A stretch of DNA of 64,000 nucleotides, from positions 1 to 64,000 of the forward strand of contig JAGRPI010000003.1 of assembly GCA_019449635.1 (NCBI GenBank), read 5' to 3'. Origin of the DNA: Candidatus Ferrigenium bremense. Its GTDB lineage: Bacteria > Pseudomonadota > Gammaproteobacteria > Burkholderiales > Gallionellaceae. The position numbers and the translations under genes were made by a program. Under the pieces are notes generated by a model. The model ran no database searches. It was not told the origin of the DNA and was given only the letters and a program-made list of their open reading frames with translations. The stretch's first letter is position 1. Each line of letters starts with the position of its first letter. Shown here piece after piece: positions 10,242 through 17,971 of this stretch.

Positions 10242-10502
10242 TCATGCGGCGGTCTTTTTTATCCGCTTCACGTGTACAGCAGCAGTACTCTTGGAGAACC
10301 GTCCGGCGGCGATATCGGCTTTCGTTTCGGCCAATGCGGCTTCCAGTTCGCATTCGCGCAGGTGGTGATACTGTGCGATCTCCATTACCACGAAACGCTC
10401 TTTGCCGCGTACCGAGACTATTGCTTCCGGACGTTCAGCCAGCACGGCTTCTATGGCGGCGATGCCTTTTGTTTTCAGATCATTGGCAGTCAGATTGGAC
10501 AT
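10242..10502 (-). CDS. Phd/YefM-type antitoxin
   Basis: An 86-residue Phd/YefM antitoxin. The N-terminal part (SNLTANDLKTKGIAAIEAVL, then EAIVSVRGKERFVVMEIAQY) is the dimeric DNA-binding domain, and the tail (ECELEAALAETKADIAAGRF) is the toxin-binding helix. A clear AAGGAG precedes the ATG. It is the first gene of a two-gene operon with the YafQ-like toxin downstream and should repress its own promoter. Confidence 0.9.
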   Translation of the reverse strand: MSNLTANDLKTKGIAAIEAVLAERPEAIVSVRGKERFVVMEIAQYHHLRECELEAALAETKADIAAGRFSKSTAAVHVKRIKKTAA

Positions 10503-10764
10503 GGCTTGTCTCCTTGGGGGAGGTTGTTTGTAGTGCGTCGGATAATACGCTTAACAGTGCGATTCCTCAATAGCTAAGGAGCGGTATTGTTTCGGGTCTG
10601 AAATACAGCAAACCAAAGCGAACCAAAAGGGTTAGCATCATTTTGTCTTGCGTAGAGCAATTCCAAAGGGACGTTATTTTAGGTTTTGCGCAAGAACTAA
10701 AATAAGGCAAAGCGCTAATTCAAGGAAGCTGTCCGTACGCCGCCCCAACCCCTCCCATGCAACT

Positions 10765-10812
10765 CCCAGCCATTCGACTAGCTTGGCAATAGACAAGTCG
10801 CTGGTTATCCCA
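10765..10812. repeat. GACTAG/AAGTCG hairpin repeat, copy 1
   Basis: CCAGCCATTCGACTAGCTTG pairs with CAAGTCGCTGG across a short loop. It is the same family as the elements at 14350-14510 and inside murD at 31206-31255. CCTCCC and GAGGGA flank it as in the murD copy. Confidence 0.75.
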
Positions 10813-10895
10813 CCTGCATAAGAGGGACTATGCAGCCTGATTCCTTGATAGGTGCGGGTATAATCCGCCTCCAGTCAATTAACGGATTACAACCA

Positions 10896-10988
10896 TGTTG
10901 TCATTCCGGCCCTTCGCCAAGCTCAGGACAGGCTGCCGGAATCCAGTCGAATAAAACCACTGGATGCCGGGCCAACCCCGGCATGACG
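10896..10988. repeat. CATTCCGGC/GCCGGAATCC inverted repeat in the uppP leader
   Basis: GTCATTCCGGC (10899) and GGCATGAC (10979) form outer arms; GCCGGAATCCAG and CTGGATGCCGGG form inner arms, with a TTCGCCAAGCTCAGGAC core in between. This is a dispersed repeat type found in many bacteria. It ends about 15 bases before the uppP ATG. Confidence 0.75.
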
Positions 10989-11002
10989 CGCCTCTTGAAT
11001 TT

Positions 11003-11827
11003 ATGGATATTGCTCTGCTGCTCAAGGCCGCGCTTCTCGGCATCGTCGAAGGACTCACCGAGTTCCTGCCGATCTCTTCCACCGGCCACCTGATCATCCT
11101 CGGCGACTTGCTCGGCTACAACGACGAGACCAGCAAGGTGTTCAAGATCGTGATCCAGCTCGCGGCGATCCTCTCGGTGTGCTGGGATTACCGCGAGCGG
11201 CTGACGAAGATGGTGGTCGGCTTGCCCGGCGATAAACCGTCGCAGCGCTTCGCGGCGATGCTGTTCATCGGCTTTCTGCCGGCGGCTGTGCTGGGGCTGA
11301 TGTTCCATTCGACGATCAAGGCGCTGCTGTTCAACCCGATCACCGTGGCGACCGCGCTGATCGTGGGCGGCGTGATCATTCTTTACGTGGAGAAGCGCGC
11401 CTATCATCCGCGCATCAATTCGGTGGATGAGATGCGCTGGCCGGACGCGCTCAATGTCGGTTTCGCGCAGGCGCTGGCGATGATCCCCGGCACCTCGCGC
11501 TCGGGCGCGACGATCATGGGCGGGCTGATTTTCGGTCTGTCGCGCAAGACGGCGGCGGAGTTCTCCTTTTTCCTCGCGATCCCGACGATGTTCGCCGCGA
11601 CCGCCTACGACCTGTACAGGAACTGGGCGCTGCTCAGGGCAGACGACCTGCCGGTGTTCGCGGTGGGCTTCGTCGCCTCGTTCGTCGCCGCGATGTGGGC
11701 GGTGAAGGGCTTCATCCGCTTCATCTCGAACCACACCTTCGTGGTGTTCGCGTGGTATCGCATCGTGTTCGGGCTGATCGTGCTGGGCACGGCGTACACC
11801 GGCGCGGTGAGCTGGTCGTACCAATAA
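11003..11827 (+). CDS. uppP: Undecaprenyl-diphosphatase (BacA/UppP)
   Basis: A 274-residue polytopic inner-membrane enzyme that removes one phosphate from undecaprenyl diphosphate, recycling the lipid carrier for peptidoglycan and O-antigen synthesis. The family signatures are [15 protein letters not shown] (E16 and E20 in the active site) and [13 protein letters not shown], plus about eight hydrophobic segments. I chose the ATG at 11003 ([11 protein letters not shown]) because an upstream in-frame start at 10964 is inside the repeat-filled leader. The gene ends in a strong terminator. Confidence 0.97.
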   Translation: MDIALLLKAALLGIVEGLTEFLPISSTGHLIILGDLLGYNDETSKVFKIVIQLAAILSVCWDYRERLTKMVVGLPGDKPSQRFAAMLFIGFLPAAVLGLMFHSTIKALLFNPITVATALIVGGVIILYVEKRAYHPRINSVDEMRWPDALNVGFAQALAMIPGTSRSGATIMGGLIFGLSRKTAAEFSFFLAIPTMFAATAYDLYRNWALLRADDLPVFAVGFVASFVAAMWAVKGFIRFISNHTFVVFAWYRIVFGLIVLGTAYTGAVSWSYQ

Positions 11828-11860
11828 AAAAGCCGCCGGAAATCCCGGCGGCTTTTTGTT
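11826..11860. terminator. Bidirectional Rho-independent terminator
   Basis: AGCCGCCGG (11831-11839) pairs with CCGGCGGCT (11845-11853), a 9-bp perfect stem with a 5-base loop, flanked by A6 on one side and T5 on the other. It serves uppP and the convergent TonB-receptor gene. Confidence 0.93.
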
Positions 11861-11872
11861 TGCACTGCAACT

Positions 11873-14077
11873 TCAGAACTTCAATGTTGCGCCGGCATAG
11901 ATCGAGCGCGCCATGCCGGGTACGGGGATGCCGTATGGCGGTGTTGTCATCATGGTGGCCCCCTGGCCGACATACGCTCCGCCGAGCGGCATGGAGTAGA
12001 ACTTGTTCAGCAGGTTTTCCACCCCCGCGTCAAACCGGACCTGTTTCCATTCATAGCTGCTGCGCAGATTGAGCAAACCGTAGCCGCCGGTTTTCATCTC
12101 GTTGCGGACTTGCGACACGTTGCGTTTGGCGTCAACCAGCAGCCCTTCGATGGTGTTGGTCCAGTTCCCCAGCCGTTGCTCGACAGCCAGCTTCGCGTTC
12201 AACGGCATGATGTTGTACAGGTTGTCCCCGGTCGTCCGGTTCTTGCCGTTGGTATAGTTCAATACGCCTGACGCGGTGAAGCTGCCGTAACCGCCGGTTT
12301 TCGCCAGCGGCATGTGTCCGGAAACATCCAGGCCGTAAATGCGGGCCTGCTGGTTGGCAAGCGTGAGATGGAGAAAGCCGGTTGTCGGGTTGACCGCAAG
12401 ACAGGAACCCCTGGTGACCGAACATGCGCTGGCGTCGATGTAATCCTGAACGTAGGTGTAGTACGGGGTGGCTTTCAATCCCCATTGTTCCTGTGCGTCA
12501 TGCCAGTCGGCCGTTGCGCTGAGGGTATGTGCGACTTCCGGTTTCAGGTTGAGGTTGCCGACATAGCCGTTGCCGTCGCCTACCCAGTTGATCATGCGCA
12601 TCGCCATGCCGCCCGTTGACCAGGAATAACGCTCGTAAAGATTGGGCGAACGGGTTTTCTGGGCATAGCCGAACTCGAAGTCCTTGCCCTCATCCGGCGT
12701 ATAGCGCGCCAGCAGGGTCAGGTCCCAGTTGTGGTCGGTGCGGTTGCGGTTGGCGGCGTTGAAGGCGTTTGCGTCGGTGGTGTACGTGGCGGTCGTGTTG
12801 TAGCCCTGCACCGTGCCGGTGTCCATCTTGACCGTGCCGCTGCGCACCCCTACCTGGCTGAGCCATTGCGGGTTCCAGTTCGTTTCCCATTCGCCGAACA
12901 AATCGAAGCGGTCGCGCTGGCCGTTGTTGATGTTCCAGAACGTATTGGGCTGCATGCCGCCTGCCGTGCCGGATGCCGGCCACCAGTCGTTCAGGCGATA
13001 CTGCTGAACCTCGCCACCGACCCGGAGAATGTCCTGCTCCGAAAGCAGAATGTCGGCCTTGACCAGCGCGCCGGTATTTTTGCCGTCGGTGTTCATCGGC
13101 ATGCCCGGGGCTGTGCCGTACAGGAATTGCTTGTCATCGCCGAACTGCATCGCATGCTGCGTCTTCTCCTCATAGACGCGTCCTTCCAGCGCGCCCCACT
13201 GGTATTGCCCGGTATAGCGCAGATTGATCTGCTGGCTGTCGTTGCCGGTCATGTCCATGCGCTGGTTCGGAAAGCCCTGATAGGGGATGTTCTGCAAACC
13301 CAGCTTCAGTTCGACCAGATGGTTTTCATGGCGCAGCGCGAAGCCGAGCGCATGATTCTCCGATTCATATCTGGAAGAGCCCACCACATTTCCGGCCAGC
13401 CATGCCCTGTCGGCTGCCGCCAACCCTGCCGCCTTGAAGTCATGCGCTGCCTTGTAGTTGTCGGAGCGGACGGTTGAGCCGGTATAGCTCAGGCGCAGCG
13501 TTTCGCTGGCAATCGCCGCCGAGAGGCTGCCGCCTTGCACATTGCCGTTGCTGCGAAAAAAGCCGGACGCTTGCCCGTTCATCAGGGTGGCCTGACCGGG
13601 TCGTGCAAATTCAGGGGCTTGCGAATCGACCTGAACCGTGCCGCCGATGCTGTCGCCGCCGATACTGACCGGCGTGATGCCGGCAAATACCTTGACGCTG
13701 CCGACATTGGCAGGATCGATGTAGGAAAGCGCCGGGTTCATGTGGTTCGCGCAGCCGGAGATCAGATCCATGCCGTCCACTTTGACGCGTACACGGTCAT
13801 CCGCCATGCCGTGAACCACCGGCAGACTGGAAACACCGCCGCCGCTGTAAAGGCTGACACCCGGCTGCCCGTCGAGCAGTTTGGCTGTATCGCTGGTGGA
13901 TGTGCGCGGATGGACAATGTCGATTCCGCCAAGAGCCGAGTTGCTGTAGGCGGGCAGAGGCTGAATTCTTACGCCAGTTACCTCGACCTCGGGCAAGGTC
14001 GCATCGGTTGCTTCGGCCGCAAATGCGCCGGGCGCGAACGCCAGCGCGACACAAAAAGTTATACGCTTCAACTGCAT
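11873..14077 (-). CDS. TonB-dependent receptor, OprC/NosA-like (probable copper uptake)
   Basis: A 734-residue outer-membrane receptor with a signal peptide (MQLKRITFCVALAFAPGAFA), a TonB box near EVEVTGVRI, a plug domain (residues 40-170) and a beta barrel ending in an aromatic-rich strand. The plug has GMADDRVRVKVDGMDLISG followed by CANHMNP, a CxxxM pair (C109, M113) as in the copper-binding site of OprC, and VFAGITPVSIGGDSIGGTV, typical of NosA/OprC relatives. I chose the ATG at 14077 (AGGGAG site and signal peptide). Copper is the likely cargo by family analogy; no copper enzyme lies next to it here. Confidence 0.88.
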   Translation of the reverse strand: MQLKRITFCVALAFAPGAFAAEATDATLPEVEVTGVRIQPLPAYSNSALGGIDIVHPRTSTSDTAKLLDGQPGVSLYSGGGVSSLPVVHGMADDRVRVKVDGMDLISGCANHMNPALSYIDPANVGSVKVFAGITPVSIGGDSIGGTVQVDSQAPEFARPGQATLMNGQASGFFRSNGNVQGGSLSAAIASETLRLSYTGSTVRSDNYKAAHDFKAAGLAAADRAWLAGNVVGSSRYESENHALGFALRHENHLVELKLGLQNIPYQGFPNQRMDMTGNDSQQINLRYTGQYQWGALEGRVYEEKTQHAMQFGDDKQFLYGTAPGMPMNTDGKNTGALVKADILLSEQDILRVGGEVQQYRLNDWWPASGTAGGMQPNTFWNINNGQRDRFDLFGEWETNWNPQWLSQVGVRSGTVKMDTGTVQGYNTTATYTTDANAFNAANRNRTDHNWDLTLLARYTPDEGKDFEFGYAQKTRSPNLYERYSWSTGGMAMRMINWVGDGNGYVGNLNLKPEVAHTLSATADWHDAQEQWGLKATPYYTYVQDYIDASACSVTRGSCLAVNPTTGFLHLTLANQQARIYGLDVSGHMPLAKTGGYGSFTASGVLNYTNGKNRTTGDNLYNIMPLNAKLAVEQRLGNWTNTIEGLLVDAKRNVSQVRNEMKTGGYGLLNLRSSYEWKQVRFDAGVENLLNKFYSMPLGGAYVGQGATMMTTPPYGIPVPGMARSIYAGATLKF

Positions 14078-14150
14078 GGTTTTTCTCCCTGTAAATAAAA
14101 TTGCGCGGCGATTATCACTGCGATTCATCTGTCTGGGAATGTGACAAATT

Positions 14151-14199
14151 GCCGCGCGACAATATGTCGCACCTGCTTCGGTGCAACATATTGCGGCGC
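14151..14199. promoter_or_regulatory. Large stem-loop upstream of the TonB receptor
   Basis: The left arm (14151-14173, core GACAATATGTCGCACC) folds onto the right arm (14180-14199, core GGTGCAACATATTGC) over a 6-base loop. The left arm is itself palindromic (GCGACA-ATA-TGTCGC). It may be an operator pair for the receptor gene or a repeat element. Confidence 0.4.
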
Positions 14200-14349
14200 A
14201 GGCTCACCTTCAGGTTGCGACGTGGTCACAATTTGCCACACCCCGTATTTGCAGGTTTTCAGCCAGGCACGCGCAAAAAATCCATCCCAACTGCCATGGC
14301 AAGGATGCCGTCTCCGGGAATGAAACTTGCCATGCCTGTTTCCCTGATG

Positions 14350-14510
14350 GAACTACTAGCCATTCCACTAGGCTGTCCAACGACGGCAACCAAGTGGCTG
14401 GTTATCACCTCAATCCTCTGGGTGAAACAACTAGCCATTCGACCAAGCCCGCGAGCGGGCAAGTCGCTGGTTATCTCCCAACACAAGGGAGAGGGAGCGA
14501 ACGAGTCGCT
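14350..14510. repeat. Tandem GACTAG/AAGTCG hairpin repeat, copies 2 and 3
   Basis: Unit 1 (about 14353-14408) has TAGCCATTCCACTAGG and CCAAGTGGCTGG; unit 2 (about 14430-14477) has TAGCCATTCGACCAAGCCCG and CGGGCAAGTCGCTGG. Both end in GGTTATC. CCAC/GTGG in unit 1 is CGAC/GTCG in unit 2, a paired change that keeps the stem. GGGAGAGGGAGC follows unit 2, as in the murD copy. Confidence 0.8.
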
Positions 14511-14572
14511 GCGCGAGTTTCATGATTAATGTCATAATTGCGGCACACGATCACTCACACGGAGATTCACAA

Positions 14573-14845
14573 ATGGCAAGAATGGTGCAATGCGTAAAAC
14601 TGGGGCGTGAAGCGGAAGGGCTGGATCGTCCGGTTTACCCCGGCCCGCTGGGTCAGCGGATATTCGAGAATGTCTCCAAGGAGGCCTGGCAGGGCTGGAT
14701 CAAGTTCCAGACCATGCTGGTGAACGAGAACCGCCTCAACCTCGCCGACGCGCAGGCACGCAAGTTCCTTGCCGCGCAAATGGAGAATTATTTCTTCGGC
14801 GAGGGCACGCAAATGCCGATGGGATATGTACCACCCAAGAGCTGA
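14573..14845 (+). CDS. yggX: Iron-sulfur oxidative-damage protection protein YggX
   Basis: A 90-residue cytosolic protein of the YggX family, which helps protect and repair Fe-S clusters under oxidative stress. It starts [20 protein letters not shown], with the conserved cysteine at position 7, and has [17 protein letters not shown] and [13 protein letters not shown]. The ATG at 14573 is preferred to 14522 because the family starts with MxRxVxC. ppk1 begins 12 bases after the stop, so the two may be cotranscribed. Confidence 0.95.
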   Translation: MARMVQCVKLGREAEGLDRPVYPGPLGQRIFENVSKEAWQGWIKFQTMLVNENRLNLADAQARKFLAAQMENYFFGEGTQMPMGYVPPKS

Positions 14846-14857
14846 CAGCATCCTGCC

Positions 14858-16945
14858 TTGGCCAAAAAATTCGTCCCGCAGCAATTCCTGAACCGCGAAC
14901 TCGGCCAGCTCGAGTTCAACCGGCGCGTGCTGGCGCAGGCGGAAGACGCAACCATCCCGCTGCTGGAGCGGTTGAAATACCTGTGCATCGTCAGCAGTAA
15001 TCTCGATGAATTCTTCGAGATACGCGTGGCGGGGCTGAAGGAGCAGATCAAGCTGGGCGGCATCGCCACCGGTGCCGACGACATGACCGCCAAGCAGACG
15101 CTCAAGCTGGTGCGCGAACAGGCGCGCCAGCTGATCGAGCGGCAATACCGGGTGTTCGATACGGATATCATCCCTGCACTCGCCGGGCAGGGCATCCGGT
15201 TTTTGCGCCGCACCCAGTGGAGCGAAGTGCAGCAGGCCTGGATCAAGGATTTTTTCCTCCGCGAAGTGATGCCGGTATTGACCCCGATCGGACTCGACCC
15301 GGCGCATCCCTTCCCGCGCGTGCTCAACAAGAGCCTGAATTTTGCCGTGGAGCTGCAAGGCAAGGATGCCTTCGGGCGCAATTCGGCGCGCGCCGTCGTG
15401 CAGGCGCCGCGCGTGTTGCCGCGCACCATCCTGATGCCGCCGGAGATCAGCGGCTGCGCGCACGGCTTCGTGTTTCTTTCCTCGATCCTGCACGCGCATG
15501 TCGGCGAGCTGTTCGCCGGGATGGAGGTGCTCGGCTGCTACCAGTTCCGCGTGACACGCAACAGCAACCTGTTCGTGGACGAGGAGGAGATGAAGAACCT
15601 GCGCCTCAGCCTGCAGGGCGAACTGCCGCAACGCCATTTCGGCGATGCGGTGCGCCTCGAGATCGCCGACACCTGCTCGCCGCAGGTCGCCGAATTGCTG
15701 CTCAAGGAATTCAGCCTTGAGCCGGAGGATTTATATCGCGTGCATGGCCCGGTGAATCTGGTGCGCCTGATGGAGATCCCGAACCTCGTGGCGCGCGACG
15801 ACCTGAAGTTTTCCGCTTTCGTGCCCGGCGTGCCGACGGTGATCCAGAAAAAGGGTGCGGATATGTTCAAGGCGATCCGCAAGGGTGACATCCTGCTGCA
15901 CCATCCTTTCCAATCCTTCAAGCCGGTGATCGATTTCATCCAGCAGGCCGCCAGCGACCCGGGCGTGGTCGCGATCAAGCAGACCGTGTACCGCACCGGC
16001 GCGGACTCCGCACTAATGGAGGCGTTGATCGGCGCTGCGCAACGCGGCAAGGAAGTGACGGTGGTGGTGGAGCTGATGGCGCGCTTCGACGAGGAGGCCA
16101 ACATCAATTGGGCGACCCGGCTGGAACAAGTGGGCGCGCATGTGGTGTACGGCGTGGTCGGCCACAAGACCCACGCCAAGATGCTGATGGTGGTGCGCCG
16201 CGAGGACGGCAAGCTGCGCCGCTACGTGCATCTCGGCACCGGCAACTACCATCCGCGCACCGCGCGGCTCTACACCGACTTCGGCCTGTTCACCTGCAAC
16301 GAGGAGGTTTGCGCGGATGTGAACGAAGTGTTCAGTCAACTTACCAGCCTCGGCAAGGCGCGCAAGCTGAATCATCTGTGGCAATCGCCGTTTTCATTGC
16401 ATAGCGAGGTGTTGCGCGCCATCCAGAATGAAACCCGTCTCGCCAGGGCGGGCAAGCACGCCCATATCATCGCCAAGATGAACGCGCTGCTGGAACCGGA
16501 AACCATCAACGCGCTTTACGAGGCCTCGCAGGCGGGAGTGAAGGTGGATCTGATCGTGCGCGGCGTCTGCGCATTGCGCCCCGGCGTGAAGGGCTTGTCG
16601 GGAAATATCCGGGTGCGTTCGGTGGTCGGACGTTTTCTGGAGCACACGCGCATCTTCTATTTCCGAAACGACCTGAAACACGATGTGTATCTCGCCAGCG
16701 CGGACTGGATGGACAGGAACTTCTTCCGCCGCATCGAGGTGTGCTTCCCGGTGCTCGACAGGAAGCTCAAGAAGCGCGTGATCGACGAGGGGCTCAAGGT
16801 TTATTTGCAGGACAATAGGCAGGCGTGGGACATGGATGGCGAGGGGCATTACCGGCACAAGAGCACCCGCCGCGCCGCGCCGAAATGTGCGCAAGACGAG
16901 CTGCTCAGGCAGCTCGCCAGCTTGCCGGACAAGACAACTTCTTAG
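14858..16945 (+). CDS. ppk1: Polyphosphate kinase 1
   Basis: A 695-residue PPK1 that polymerises ATP gamma-phosphate into polyphosphate. It begins at a TTG codon (FVPQQFLNRELGQLEFNRRV, then SNLDEFFEIRVAGL), with no better in-frame ATG near the conserved N-terminus. The phosphorylated histidine is in VVGHKTHAKML (residues 434-444), followed by HLGTGNYHPRTARLYTDFGL and a second PLD-like domain (VYLASADWMDRNFFRRIEVC). It leads a polyphosphate cluster with sixA and pap. Confidence 0.97.
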   Translation: MAKKFVPQQFLNRELGQLEFNRRVLAQAEDATIPLLERLKYLCIVSSNLDEFFEIRVAGLKEQIKLGGIATGADDMTAKQTLKLVREQARQLIERQYRVFDTDIIPALAGQGIRFLRRTQWSEVQQAWIKDFFLREVMPVLTPIGLDPAHPFPRVLNKSLNFAVELQGKDAFGRNSARAVVQAPRVLPRTILMPPEISGCAHGFVFLSSILHAHVGELFAGMEVLGCYQFRVTRNSNLFVDEEEMKNLRLSLQGELPQRHFGDAVRLEIADTCSPQVAELLLKEFSLEPEDLYRVHGPVNLVRLMEIPNLVARDDLKFSAFVPGVPTVIQKKGADMFKAIRKGDILLHHPFQSFKPVIDFIQQAASDPGVVAIKQTVYRTGADSALMEALIGAAQRGKEVTVVVELMARFDEEANINWATRLEQVGAHVVYGVVGHKTHAKMLMVVRREDGKLRRYVHLGTGNYHPRTARLYTDFGLFTCNEEVCADVNEVFSQLTSLGKARKLNHLWQSPFSLHSEVLRAIQNETRLARAGKHAHIIAKMNALLEPETINALYEASQAGVKVDLIVRGVCALRPGVKGLSGNIRVRSVVGRFLEHTRIFYFRNDLKHDVYLASADWMDRNFFRRIEVCFPVLDRKLKKRVIDEGLKVYLQDNRQAWDMDGEGHYRHKSTRRAAPKCAQDELLRQLASLPDKTTS

Positions 16946-16959
16946 GGTGGCAGAACCAG

Positions 16960-17037
16960 ATTGACCGTTCGCCCTGAGGTCTCGACGGGTGAACGACTGC
17001 GAAACGATCGGGCTTCGATACCTCAGCCCGAACGGCT
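16960..17037. repeat. Inverted repeat with TTCGCCCTGAGG arms
   Basis: CCGTTCGCCCTGAGGTCTCG (16962) and CGATACCTCAGCCCGAACGG (17016) form arms of about 20 bases, with AACGACTGCGAAACGAT between. The right arm overlaps the 3' end of the convergent gene at 17023, so its last codons come from the repeat. Confidence 0.75.
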
Positions 17038-17391
17038 TGAATAAATCTGCGATTCCCTAGAGTGTTTCTTCGGGCGGCCGGTCTTGATTTTTTCCAGACC
17101 CGCCAGGGCGCGCTTCAGTTGCGCCGCATTCATTCCACACAACGCCTTCAGTCCGGCGCGCAACACTTCGCTTTTCTTCACGGGCAGCCCGGACTTCAGA
17201 CAGGTCTCCTTGATTTCGGCGATCTTCTGATACTCGCTTTGCGGCATGGTGAAACTGTCGCGCACTACTTTTTCTTTATGTTCTTTTTTCGGCTTTTTCG
17301 CCACCGATTTTTCCGGGGCCGGAGCCTTTTCCAATAGTGTCTTTTTTGCAGTGGTTTTTACCGTAGCTGCCGCAGTCTTTTTGGTTGTCAT
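17023..17391 (-). CDS. Lys/Ala-rich protein with a ribbon-helix-helix-like core
   Basis: A 122-residue protein. Residues 1-42 are a basic, Ala/Pro/Lys-rich tail; residues 44-90 (RDSFTMPQSEYQKIAEIKET, then GLPVKKSEVLRAGLKALCGM) look like a ribbon-helix-helix-type DNA-binding domain, followed by LKRALAGLEKIKTGRPKKH. The last residues (SSRSG) fall in a dispersed repeat. A good AAGGAA precedes the ATG. It sits between ppk1 and sixA on the opposite strand, so it may be a small nucleoid or regulatory protein. The specific function is not known to me. Confidence 0.75.
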   Translation of the reverse strand: MTTKKTAAATVKTTAKKTLLEKAPAPEKSVAKKPKKEHKEKVVRDSFTMPQSEYQKIAEIKETCLKSGLPVKKSEVLRAGLKALCGMNAAQLKRALAGLEKIKTGRPKKHSRESQIYSSRSG

Positions 17392-17487
17392 GCCATTCCT
17401 TTCGGATTAAAGTGCCCCTTCGGATTAAAGTGGTAACAGCAGTGTATACGGGATATGCTGGCAAATGAAATGTAATATAGGGAGGCC

Positions 17488-17943
17488 ATGGTGGACCTGA
17501 TTCTGTGGCGGCATGCGGAAGCGGCGGATGGTGCAAACGATCACGACCGCGAGCTCACTGCGAAGGGTATCAAGCAGGCCGAGAAGGTCGCTGCCTTTCT
17601 GCATCTGCATTTGCCTGACGATGCGCGCATCCTGGTCAGCCCGGCGACCCGCGCTCAACAGACTGCCACGGCACTCACCAACCGCTTCACCCTTGCACCC
17701 ACCATCGCGCCCGGCGCTTCCGCACAAGCGGTATTGCGGGCGGCGCACTGGCCGGATGCGGGCGGCACGGTATTGATGGTCGGGCATCAGCCGACCCTGG
17801 GCGAAGTCGCGGCGCAACTGCTGGGCTGCGACGACCATTCGTTAAACATCAAGAAGGGTGCGCTGTGGTGGTTCAGTCAGCGCGAGCGCGAGGGTTCGGC
17901 GCAGGTCACGTTGCGCATGGTTATCGGGCCGGATTTTTTGTAA
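17488..17943 (+). CDS. sixA: SixA-type phosphohistidine phosphatase
   Basis: A 151-residue histidine-phosphatase-superfamily protein. The catalytic RHAEA is at residues 8-12, followed by HDRELTAKGIKQAEKVA, ILVSPATRAQQTATAL and LMVGHQPTLGEVA (second catalytic His). SixA removes phosphate from phosphohistidine on HPt domains or PTS proteins. Here it sits 28 bases upstream of pap and downstream of ppk1, an arrangement suggesting a link with polyphosphate metabolism. GGGAGG precedes the ATG. Confidence 0.92.
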   Translation: MVDLILWRHAEAADGANDHDRELTAKGIKQAEKVAAFLHLHLPDDARILVSPATRAQQTATALTNRFTLAPTIAPGASAQAVLRAAHWPDAGGTVLMVGHQPTLGEVAAQLLGCDDHSLNIKKGALWWFSQREREGSAQVTLRMVIGPDFL

Positions 17944-17971
17944 GGATCATTTGTAAACCTGGGAGGACAAC

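Larger units (their letters stand above)
10503..11002. other. Island-uppP intergenic region
   Basis: No gene is visible in these 500 bases. They hold an AT-richer stretch (10570-10720), a hairpin repeat of the GACTAG/AAGTCG family (10765-10812), a TATAAT at 10859-10864 that may be the -10 of uppP, and a GTCATTCCGGC-type inverted repeat (about 10896-10988) forming most of the uppP leader. Confidence 0.6.
14078..14572. other. Structured intergenic region between the TonB receptor and yggX
   Basis: No gene is seen in 495 bases. It contains a 10-of-11 inverted repeat (GTGACAAATTG near 14140 with CAATTTGCCAC near 14228), the nested stem-loop at 14151-14199 and the tandem hairpin repeat at 14350-14510. 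The two genes point away from each other, so both promoters should lie here. Confidence 0.6.
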
